17,970 nucleotides of DNA from Dictyocoela muelleri. Taxonomy: Eukaryota > Microsporidia. The stretch spans positions 1 through 17,970 of the forward strand of contig SDVU01000196.1 in NCBI GenBank assembly GCA_016256075.1. The letters are read 5' to 3'. How positions within the stretch are numbered: the stretch's first letter is position 1; every line of letters begins with the position of its first letter. The notes under the pieces were generated by a model. That model ran no database searches and had not been told where the DNA came from. It saw only the letters and a program-made list of their open reading frames with translations. Below, one piece after another: positions 9,185 through 15,837 of the stretch. The position numbers and the translations under genes are program-made.

Positions 9185-9436
9185 TGACGTGATCCACACA
9201 TAGTGGATTGCCATTTAATATGTAATAAGTAAATATATTTTTAATGTAAGTTGAATTTTGTTTATTTATAATTGTTTGACCATAACCGCTACTATTTATA
9301 ACCATTGTGTTAACAAAGTCTGTTATCCTTTTATAGTTGTAGTGAATCATTATTGTTTCAGAATTATGCTACGGTATTGTCGATAGCCTATCATTGTTTT
9401 AGACTTAAAGTGTCTTAATGTAGTCATTACATGACA
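9185..9436 (-). repeat. LTR, upstream (5') copy of the Ty3/gypsy fossil
   Basis: This 252-bp direct repeat matches 2860-3108, with TG...CA ends (TGACGTGA to CATGACA on the plus strand). Differences from its partner are scattered with a few small indels, roughly a tenth of positions. On the element strand, the sequence right after the LTR includes the small palindrome TTGAATTCAA at the place where a primer-binding site is expected. I could not match it to a particular tRNA. Confidence 0.85.
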
Positions 9437-10130
9437 ATACGATTATCAAAATTATGATTTATTTTTAATTTCATTAATAATGCAGTATCAAAAGAAATAT
9501 AAGTGTTCAAAAAAATATTTTTAAATTTATCATTCAATTTTTGAAGAACTATTTTTTAATTTCTGGTGATGAAAATGTTCGACAAAAATAAAATTTTATA
9601 GATTTCATAATTAGCGTAAAATCGAACACTACAAGCATTTATCGATTATATCCATAATATTGTGTCTGTATTTTTTCTGTCAAGAACGAGATGAACATAT
9701 AATGTATTTTTTTTGTTTTTCGTTGTGTTATAATGAAAATTATTTGTTTCATTGTGGATAGGAGAGTTTACAGAAATGAAGTTTGCATTAAACAAATTTT
9801 TCTCAAATCAGGCATCTTTTATCCAGATAAAATGGTATAAAATTAAAAATATAACGCATAAAACTACAAGCTATCGAGTCATTAATTTGCATAAAAACCA
9901 AAAATCTGTGAAAATTATAAGTTTTGTACAAATTTTCAAGACAACAACTTATTGTCTCTAGACATGAATTGAAAATTGTACTAATAATAAAATTGGTACA
10001 AATTATAAATACAGATTTTATTTATTAAAAACAAATAAATTTAAATTTAAAATTAAAAAAAAATTAACGAACTTCAAAATTATTAAAAATTTTCGTAAAT
10101 CATAAAAATTAAAATTATTTAAAACCAATA
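9437..10130. other. AT-rich intergenic DNA upstream of the TMEM33-like gene
   Basis: No gene can be supported here; the 69-codon open frame at 9752-9961 has no family resemblance and no CCCC start motif. The last 130 bp before the gene are almost pure A/T. The only structure seen is the inverted repeat at 9926-9981. Confidence 0.5.
9926..9981. repeat. Inverted repeat able to form a hairpin
   Basis: GTACAAATTTTCAA (9926-9939) faces TTGAAAATTGTAC (9969-9981), complementary apart from one unpaired A, with a loop of about 29 bp that itself contains GACAA...TTGTC. It lies about 150 bp upstream of the TMEM33-like start codon. It could be a chance feature of AT-rich DNA or a remnant transposon end. 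No function is claimed. Confidence 0.5.
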
Positions 10131-10134
10131 CCCC
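10131..10134 (+). promoter_or_regulatory. CCCC start-proximal motif of the TMEM33-like gene
   Basis: CCCC abuts the ATGATG start directly after a long A/T tract. It matches the C-rich block at the start codons of the eS7 and actin-related genes and supports this start. Confidence 0.7.
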
Positions 10135-10794
10135 ATGATGAAAAAAGATATTTTGCCTAAAATATGGTTATCATCCAGCATTGCATTCATTCTTCTTTAC
10201 ACCACATTCATATTCACTAAAGGTCACCTACCAGTTCCCAAATTCATCTACTCAGCAATACTCATTACAACCTACAGTGCAACCTTATATAAATACTTTA
10301 TTGAAGGGAGAATATCAATGGACTCAAATTTTTATACTTTAGTTTTGTTATTTACGTTTGCGCGTCCTTTTTTCCTTATCCCATATTTTTTCAGCGCAAT
10401 TTACAATGTAGGTGGATTTATTGTTGCTCGAAAGAGACAATTTGGAGGATCTGCTATTTATAGGATTTCCCAGAGAATAGTTGCATACCAAAATTTGCTT
10501 ATTAAAATAGTATACGTGTCACAATTATTAATGATTCCCATAACTTTCATTTCTATTCCTTTCGGATTTGCCAGTGTATTTAGCTTCATGGCTTATTGGA
10601 AAGTTGTTTCTTATGAACTTATGACCAATGCTGAAATGAAAAATTGTTTTTCCATTTTAGTAGGGTTAATTGATGATAACATTGTTTGTCTTCCACTTGT
10701 CGTACAAGAAAAGTATGATTTATTGAAAGAAATCGTTATGAGGAGATTGGGAATTGATAAGATTGAAAAAAAGGTCAAAAATAAAAAAGAATAA
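10135..10794 (+). CDS. TMEM33/Pom33-family ER and nuclear pore membrane protein
   Basis: This 219-residue protein has hydrophobic segments at about residues 10-27, 35-53, 65-96 and 119-152, and a Lys-rich tail KIEKKVKNKKE at 209-219. The middle and C-terminal half follow the TMEM33/Pom33/Tts1 family: AYQNLLIKIVYVSQLLMIP at 117-135 matches the family's ANQQNILKFIACNEIFLMP, and AYWKVVSYELMTNAEMKN at 153-170 matches IYYRFLTLRYSSRRNPYC. It ends with a cytosolic helix (CLPLVVQEKYDLLKEIV, family CPLFVRRL). In yeast these proteins shape ER tubules and help nuclear pore assembly; the same role here is inferred. Length is close to the family's roughly 250. CCCC sits directly before the ATGATG, and an AATAAA overlaps the stop codon and may serve as a poly(A) signal. 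Neighbours are repeats only. Confidence 0.75.
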   Translation: MMKKDILPKIWLSSSIAFILLYTTFIFTKGHLPVPKFIYSAILITTYSATLYKYFIEGRISMDSNFYTLVLLFTFARPFFLIPYFFSAIYNVGGFIVARKRQFGGSAIYRISQRIVAYQNLLIKIVYVSQLLMIPITFISIPFGFASVFSFMAYWKVVSYELMTNAEMKNCFSILVGLIDDNIVCLPLVVQEKYDLLKEIVMRRLGIDKIEKKVKNKKE

Positions 10795-11493
10795 AATTTC
10801 ACTTTAAAAGATTATTTTATTTGATAAATCTAAAATTTGATAAAATTCAAATTTAAGTTGAAAAATCTTTAATTTTATAATCTTTAATTTGATTTGATAA
10901 ATCTATAATTTGATAAAGATCTTTTAAACTTTAAATTTAATTATCTTTACTTTAATTTTAAATATTTAATGAGTTTATTTTAGGTAAGGCATGGATATAG
11001 AATTAACGTTTCAGTTTTAATAATTATTTTTTTATTGAATTAGAATTCATATTGATTATGTATTTTATTCTGCTTTATTTATATGTTAGTTAACCAAATG
11101 CTAATTTAATTATTTTTTGACCTTTTAAAATAACTATTGATAAGCAGTTTTATTAAATATAAAAATATTTTTGAAAAAGCATAATCAAAACTTCATTAAA
11201 TACCTTGAAGATTTTTTATAGTTATTTTTAATATAACCTACATTATCACTGAACTGGTTTATATTTTTCATTATTATTGATTTTTACTATTTTTGATTAA
11301 AAAAAAAGTGACGTCAGGAAGATTCGGATCATGAAAAAAAAATATTCATTTTTAATAGTATAATACCACGCTTTTAAGCTAATATTATTTGTAATTTCAT
11401 ATTAATAATAAGTAAATGTATATTACGTAACTGTTCTATATGGTTAAAACGGAAATTATTGATCATTTAAAAAAAATTATTATAAAATTTATG
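10795..11493. other. AT-rich intergenic DNA with degenerate repeats
   Basis: The first 180 bp hold imperfect repeats of words such as AATTTGATAAA, AAATCTTTAA and TTTAAATTTAA. After that I see no gene, RNA or recognisable element up to the SINE-like head near 11494. Confidence 0.5.
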
Positions 11494-11942
11494 TGGCGAA
11501 TAGCTCAGTGGTTAACACTCGTGAATGTAAAATTTTAGTATTGTGGTTCGAATTATTTTAAAGTATTTAATAAATAATTAAAATGACATTAAGCGGTCCA
11601 AAACTATAGAAATATAGTTTAATAAACAGTTGTTCCAGTGTGGTATAGCTGATTAAGACTTGGTCTAATATGACAATAAAGCAGAAGGGTCTCTCTTAGG
11701 TGTGGGGATGAGTGCTGCGACGCATCTCGGCAAAAAGTAGTGAAAAATATAAATTCATGAAAAGCCAACTAATTGCCTGTATCCTGCTGAGTCATTGATA
11801 AAACGAAATTCTATTAAATAATAAACGAGAATCTTAGTAGTAGGGAAACCTCGAACATCTGGAACCAAATATCTTAAGACCACAGTTGGAAACAAATATC
11901 CGTGCTACAAATTATGGATATTGTCTGCATGTTATATATCTG
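11494..11942 (+). mobile_element. tRNA-headed SINE-like repeat, copy 3 (best preserved)
   Basis: This copy opens with a tRNA-like head: A-box TAGCTCAGTGGTTAACACTC at 11501-11520 (consensus TRGYNNARNGG) and B-box GTGGTTCGAATTATT at 11543-11557 (consensus GGTTCGANTCC), spaced as in a pol III type 2 promoter. The body of about 380 bp has no open frame and is shared in order with the other copies: ATGACAATAAAGCAGAAGGG, GTGTGGGGATGAGTGC, GGCAAAAAGTAGTGAAAAAT, TGTATCCTGCTGAGTCATTG, and a tail ending GTCTGCATGTTATATAT. The acceptor stem does not pair, so it is not a tRNA gene. Which element supplied its reverse transcriptase cannot be told. Confidence 0.7.
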
Positions 11943-11948
11943 TTAATT

Positions 11949-12030
11949 CAGGTGTGTCAAAGTTGTGACCCACGAGCTGCATGCGACTCGCTATAGGTTT
12001 TTGTGCGGCCTGCGAGTTTTTTATACTAAT
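11949..12030 (+). mobile_element. Probable hAT-type transposon end
   Basis: From 11949 the sequence runs CAGGTGTGTCAAAGTTGTGA, then CCCACGAGCTGCATGCGACTC and GTGCGGCCTGCGAG. The CAGNNNTGTCAAA start followed by GC-rich GGCC/CGAG words is typical of hAT termini (established knowledge). It begins immediately after the tail of SINE-like copy 3. No matching right end or transposase is seen in the AT-rich DNA up to 12365, so only one end is called. Confidence 0.4.
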
Positions 12031-12365
12031 ATTTTTTTATGCTTACATTAAACAGATATTTTTTAATACAATAAAATATACAGCATAATTTTTTATAATC
12101 ATTAAGTTTTGCATTACAAAAATTTATGTTTTTTAGGCACATATCGCTTTGAACAGCTCTTTTCATGATCGTAACTAAAAAAAACATGTTTATATAAAAG
12201 TTGTCATAAAAACATGTTTATATAAAAGTTGTCATGAAAACTTTTTTCTTCTTTTATTAAGATTTCTTTTTTAAGGAAAATGTTCCCCGACTTCTACCGG
12301 CTTATAGGAAAAAAAGGATTTAGTATAGGCTTCAAGATGAAATAAAAAGTATATATTTCGTTAAT
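12031..12365. other. AT-rich DNA, possibly hAT remnant interior
   Basis: Apart from the 28-bp duplication at 12181-12235, nothing is recognised here. It could be the decayed interior of the hAT-like element whose end is at 11949, but no coding trace supports that. Confidence 0.35.
12181..12235. repeat. 28-bp direct duplication
   Basis: AAAACATGTTTATATAAAAG followed by TTGTCAT occurs at 12181-12207 and again at 12209-12235, identical and one base apart. This is a recent tandem duplication. Confidence 0.9.
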
Positions 12366-12652
12366 TCTAATGTGACAATGAAGCAGAAGGGACTTTCTTA
12401 GGTGTGGGGAGGAGTGCGGCGACGCATTTTGGCAAAAAGTAGTGAAAAATAAAGATTCATGTAAAGGCACTAATTATCTGTATCCTGCTGAGTCATTGAT
12501 AAAACGATGATACCGTATACAGCTGGGCTTCTGGGTAGCTTAGGAAGTGGCGTATTATTGGAACACCAGGACCAAAGGTCTAAAGACTATGGTAGGAGAC
12601 AACTCTCCGGATTGGCAGCCATAGATGTTGTCAACATGTAATATGTATATAG
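12366..12652 (+). mobile_element. SINE-like repeat, copy 4 (lacks the tRNA head)
   Basis: This copy starts within the body at CTAATGTGACAATGAAGCAG, equivalent to about 11665 in copy 3, and runs to the common tail (GTTGTCAACATGTAATATGT). It shares GGTGTGGGGA, GCGACGCAT, GGCAAAAAGTAGTGAAAAAT and the 20-base block ATCCTGCTGAGTCATTGATA followed by AAACGA. The 3' half (GGGTAGCTTAGG, GGTCTAAAGACTATGG) also matches copy 1. Loss of the 5' head with an intact 3' end is the usual result of incomplete reverse transcription (established for SINEs and LINEs). Confidence 0.7.
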
Positions 12653-13294
12653 GTTTCGTTAATAAATTTTTATTTTATAAATCCATAACTTTTATTAAAG
12701 TGAAAAATTTAGTAGTTTTTTTTCTATATAACCTTTGTCACATTTCATTTTGTGCGAATCGCGAGAAAATTTTTTGAATAAATATATCCCTACATCTTAT
12801 ATGTGTTCGTAACCCCTGAGTTAATTTATTAAATATTTAATAAAATTATTTTTTTAATTATAATTTAATAAAATTAAATTTTTTAAATAATTTAATAAGT
12901 TGTAGAACTAATAAAGTAAAAAAAAAATAAATATTTATTTAAACAATTATTTGGAATTAAATTGTCATTAATCACGCATGGGATCAATTTAAGTTATTTT
13001 TTTAATATTATAATTCTTTTTATAATTATATTTAAAGGCTTATAATCAGTAATACAAATCTTCTATATCATATTAATTTATTAAAGGTTTTTTTTATATA
13101 TTTATCATTAATAAAGATAAAGAATTCCTGACAATTATTTTTTATAAAAATTCAACATTTATAATTTCTCATTAATCATTAAAATTTAAATAATTATTAC
13201 ATTTCAGTTAAAAATTAAATATTTAAAAATAAAAACAAAAATTTACCTGAAATATTATTAAGTTACTTTTTTATCAAAAAATTTAATTATAAAA
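12653..13294. other. AT-rich intergenic DNA downstream of the actin-related gene
   Basis: Extremely A/T-rich, with many TTTAATAAAATTA-type words. Apart from the MULE-like terminus at 12737-12765 I see nothing recognisable. Confidence 0.5.
12737..12765. mobile_element. Worn remnant of a MULE-type palindromic terminus
   Basis: TGCGAATCGCGAG at 12753-12765 matches GGCGAATCGCGAC of the MULE terminus, and the preceding GTCACATTTCATTTT is a decayed version of its other palindrome arm. The same GTC...CGCGA frame is kept over about 30 bp in DNA that is otherwise A/T only. No partner end is seen nearby. Confidence 0.4.
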
Positions 13295-14554
13295 TTAATT
13301 ATCAAAACTCAACCAATCGCTATTCTTTCTTTTCAATATCCCGACACCATATTCCTCATAATCTTTGTAAGTAATAAAAAGTTGCTTACTAAGACTAATA
13401 GATCCTAAAATACTACAACCTAAAAAAGATGCAAAATTATTATCTTCTATAATTCTTAACCGACTATATTTAGGAAGAAGAATATTTGATAATTCATTTG
13501 ACATCCCTTTAATTCTACTCTCGCCAACTATAACAGTATTATTGAGAAGGGTGTTCCGAATATTTATATCATTCTCTTCAATAACCTGGGTAAATAAATT
13601 AGGTATTCCATCTTCACCAATTATTTTTCGAGGTATTTCGTATCTATAACTTCCTATTTCGACTTTCAGACCAAATTTTTCAAAAACAATTGGCTTTTTA
13701 TCGGTAAATGACAAAGTTGCATCTTTTGCCTCTCTGCAAAATTCATCGATTTCAAAATTTATTTTTAATTCATTGTCTTGAAATTCGTCATTAACATCTT
13801 TGTCTTTATTATCATCTTCATTGATATCCTCTTTATTAAAAATATCTTCTTCGTTATTATTCTCTTTATTAAAAATATTTTCATTATTATTTTTAATTTC
13901 CGGAATATTTTTGATTTGCAAAGAATCATTTGATAATTGGTAATCAGTTTTATGATCATTTTGTAATTGATTATTTTGTAATTCATTGACTTCTTTGCTT
14001 GGATTTTTATCATTGACTTTGTTTAGATTTTCATCATAATTTTTTATTTTCTTCATCTTAAACTCTTTGCAGAACTCTTCATTGCTAAAAATTTCTTTTC
14101 TATAAATACTTGTAATTTCCTCTCCACCCAGATTCATCCTTTTACTTGCCGTTAAACAACCATCAACAACACTTGAAACTTGAATAGAACCTCCACCCAT
14201 ACTTATAACAATACCGGTTGATCTGCCAGTTCCGAACAATTCAGCAATTGCACTTCTTATAAAAAGAATATTTTTAACAATTCTTCTCTCCATTAAATAT
14301 TTTAGAACTTCATCAGTACGTGTTTCAAAGGTATTCTGGACAAGAATTAATGGAATTTCTTCTTTTATATATGAGCTTATGAGACGTGTGTATGTTTCAA
14401 CATTGTCTATGGTGGAATTATTTATTGGCGATTTATAATTAAATTTTTTCGATGTTTCAAAAATGTCTGGTTGTTCTGTTCCGCAATATCCAATTTTTGT
14501 TGTTGTTGTTCCGATGTCGATTGTAAGTATGTTAAGGTAATTTGTTGTAAACAT
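13295..14554 (-). CDS. Actin-related protein with long acidic/Asn-rich insert (possibly Arp4-like)
   Basis: This is a 419-residue actin-fold protein. It shows the first phosphate loop DIGTTTTKIG at 13-22, then GTGRSTGIVISMGGGSIQVS at 108-127 (actin [20 protein letters not shown]), NLGGEEIT at 141-148 (actin LAGRDLT), IGSYRYEIP at 300-308 (actin IGNERFRCP), NTVIVGESRIKGMSNEL at 339-355 and FLGCSILGSIS at 377-387 (actin WIGGSILASLS), ending KDYEEYGVGILKRK. Subdomain 2 is much shortened: only about 45 residues separate the first loop from LILVQNTFETRT. The second phosphate loop reads SMGGG where actin has DSGDG, so the nucleotide-handling Asp is absent, as expected of a nuclear Arp that does not hydrolyse ATP. 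Residues 166-268 are an Asn/Asp/Glu/Lys-rich insert. An upstream in-frame ATG at 14599 exists, but CCCC directly before the ATG at 14554 favours the shorter form. Arp4 of NuA4/INO80/SWR1 is the best guess, unproven. Confidence 0.8.
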   Translation of the reverse strand: MFTTNYLNILTIDIGTTTTKIGYCGTEQPDIFETSKKFNYKSPINNSTIDNVETYTRLISSYIKEEIPLILVQNTFETRTDEVLKYLMERRIVKNILFIRSAIAELFGTGRSTGIVISMGGGSIQVSSVVDGCLTASKRMNLGGEEITSIYRKEIFSNEEFCKEFKMKKIKNYDENLNKVNDKNPSKEVNELQNNQLQNDHKTDYQLSNDSLQIKNIPEIKNNNENIFNKENNNEEDIFNKEDINEDDNKDKDVNDEFQDNELKINFEIDEFCREAKDATLSFTDKKPIVFEKFGLKVEIGSYRYEIPRKIIGEDGIPNLFTQVIEENDINIRNTLLNNTVIVGESRIKGMSNELSNILLPKYSRLRIIEDNNFASFLGCSILGSISLSKQLFITYKDYEEYGVGILKRKNSDWLSFDN

Positions 14555-14558
14555 GGGG
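14555..14558 (-). promoter_or_regulatory. CCCC start-proximal motif that decides the actin-related protein start
   Basis: On the minus strand CCCC directly precedes the in-frame ATG at 14554, exactly as in the TMEM33-like gene. The upstream ATG at 14599 lacks such a block, and the 15 residues it would add have no counterpart in the actin fold. Confidence 0.7.
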
Positions 14559-14708
14559 TCATTGAAATTAGACAAATAAAAGAATCGAAAATGAAACAAT
14601 AAAAATAATTAAAGCTATAATTAAAAATCTACTGATTAGCTTATTATAAAAAACTTGACTGAACATTCAAGTATCATGAAATAGTAATTAAATTTATTTA
14701 TTAATCCT

Positions 14709-15110
14709 GGGTCAGATTAGCTCACTATTAACGCTCTTTAATGAAAAATTTAAGATAATGGTCCGATTATTTTAAGTCTGTTATTTAAACAAATGGAATG
14801 CTGTTAAGTAGTCAATAACTATAAAAATAATATAAGTTGTTCAAATGTGGTATCGCTAATTAAGACTTAGTATAATAACAATTAAGTCGAATGAACTTGT
14901 CTAGCTGTTGAAACAAATTCCGAAACAGCAGTTGTGTATAAAATGATGAAAAAGGCGTACAATATCCAGGTTCTGCTATTTCTTTGATAAAAACCCAAAT
15001 CGCAATTAAAGCATCTCTCTGGGAGCCTATGAGTGACGTATAACTTGTACACCAAGAACCAAAGAGATATTCAGCGATTTGTCACTTTGTGGCAAAACGC
15101 AAGATTTTCT
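14709..15110 (+). mobile_element. tRNA-headed SINE-like repeat, copy 5 (worn)
   Basis: The head GGGTCAGATTAGCTCACTAT with TAACGCTC, then ATGGTCCGATTATTTTAAG near 14758-14776, parallels the A- and B-boxes of copy 3. Body blocks follow in the same order: GTTGTTCAAATGTGGTAT (copy 3 GTTGTTCCAGTGTGGTAT), GCTAATTAAGACTTAGT (GCTGATTAAGACTTGGT), TTCTGCTATTTCTTTGATAA (TCCTGCTGAGTCATTGATAA) and GAACCAAAGAGAT. The 3' tail is too worn to place its end exactly. Confidence 0.6.
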
Positions 15111-15310
15111 TATTTTTTTGGCTAATAAAAAATAATGGGCTCATATAAATCATAAGCAAGTATTTATCAGCATCACCTATTTATATATGAGATAAGAGCA
15201 GTTCAAAATAATGACATGAATTAGTTGAGTCAATATCAACAAATTTGTTTTGATATTACTATTTAAATGTTTATAAATAAAAGAGATAACATGAAAACAA
15301 TAAAAATGGT
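15111..15310. other. AT-rich intergenic DNA
   Basis: No open frame, RNA or repeat is recognised between SINE-like copy 5 and the 10-bp array. Confidence 0.5.
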
Positions 15311-15410
15311 AGTCTATGATTGTTTATGATTGTCTATGATTGTCTATGATTGTCTATGATTGTCTATGATTGTCTATGATTGTCTCTGATTGTCTATGAT
15401 TGTCTATAAG
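15311..15410. repeat. 10-bp tandem repeat array, ten units
   Basis: Ten uninterrupted units of TGTCTATGAT. Units 1, 2, 8 and 10 each differ at one or a few bases. It is a simple minisatellite with no spacers. It does not lie in an open frame that I can support. Confidence 0.95.
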
Positions 15411-15837
15411 TATAATTAATATTACAAAAAAGAATTGTAAGGCACTGCTGTTTCTTTAGAATAAAAAGAAATATAAAATTATGTTTTAAAAATTTACCGT
15501 TTTATCAGCTTTTGTTGATTTTTTAGCGGCAAAAATTGCAATCTGCGTCTTAGGTTATACAAAGACTTAGATAGCTTAATTTTTAAAAATCACCATCGTT
15601 AAGAGAAAATTACACGTTTCTTAATTGCAATAATAGTAAAATCGTGACTTATATTTAGATATAATAATTATTATTTTTTTAACATTTACAGTATGTGACA
15701 AAAAAATCATAATGTTGTAAAAGTATAATAAAAATAAAATAAAAAATATACAAATTAATATATATTTGTTTAAAATTTAATTTTGAATCTATTTATGTAA
15801 TTTTTGCGGTTATTTTATTGTTCATTTTAAATATTTT
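15411..15837. other. AT-rich intergenic DNA left of the Tc1-like element
   Basis: No gene or repeat is recognised here. The block around 15480-15600 has a somewhat more mixed composition (GTTTTATCAGCTTTTGTTGA, GCAATCTGCGTCTTAGG) but no usable frame. Confidence 0.5.

Larger units (their letters stand above)
2860..9436 (-). mobile_element. Broken Ty3/gypsy-type LTR retrotransposon fossil (composite)
   Basis: This is a minus-strand LTR element bounded by two similar terminal repeats of about 250 bp (2860-3108 and 9185-9436), each with TG...CA ends. Its interior carries, in minus-strand order, a gag-like zone, aspartic protease, reverse transcriptase, RNase H and integrase. Protease-RT-RNase H-integrase order is that of Ty3/gypsy. 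It is thoroughly broken, with well over ten interruptions, and two other elements are nested in it (MITE 3136-3485, MULE 4630-6164). The two LTRs differ at roughly a tenth of positions by eye, so it is old or assembled from two different copies. The internal region is represented by two overlapping segments either side of the MULE. No clear target-site duplication is seen. Confidence 0.85.

Noticed and set aside
9752-9961. 69-codon open frame
   Set aside because: No family resemblance, no CCCC start motif and an AT-driven composition; it overlaps the hairpin region.
10611-10802. Minus-strand frame inside the TMEM33-like gene
   Set aside because: Shadow of the real plus-strand gene.
11494-11566. 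Possible tRNA gene
   Set aside because: A- and B-box words are good, but the acceptor and anticodon stems do not pair and the same head recurs with a common non-tRNA body in other copies, so it is a SINE head.
13765-14013. 82-codon frame antiparallel in reading to the actin-related insert
   Set aside because: It is an alternate frame of the low-complexity Asn/Asp-rich insert, giving an Ile/Lys-rich peptide with no sign of being real.
14552-14599. Longer N-terminus for the actin-related protein
   Set aside because: The extra 15 residues have no actin counterpart and the CCCC motif favours the internal ATG.
15311-15410. CRISPR array
   Set aside because: Units are contiguous with no spacers, and the setting is eukaryotic.
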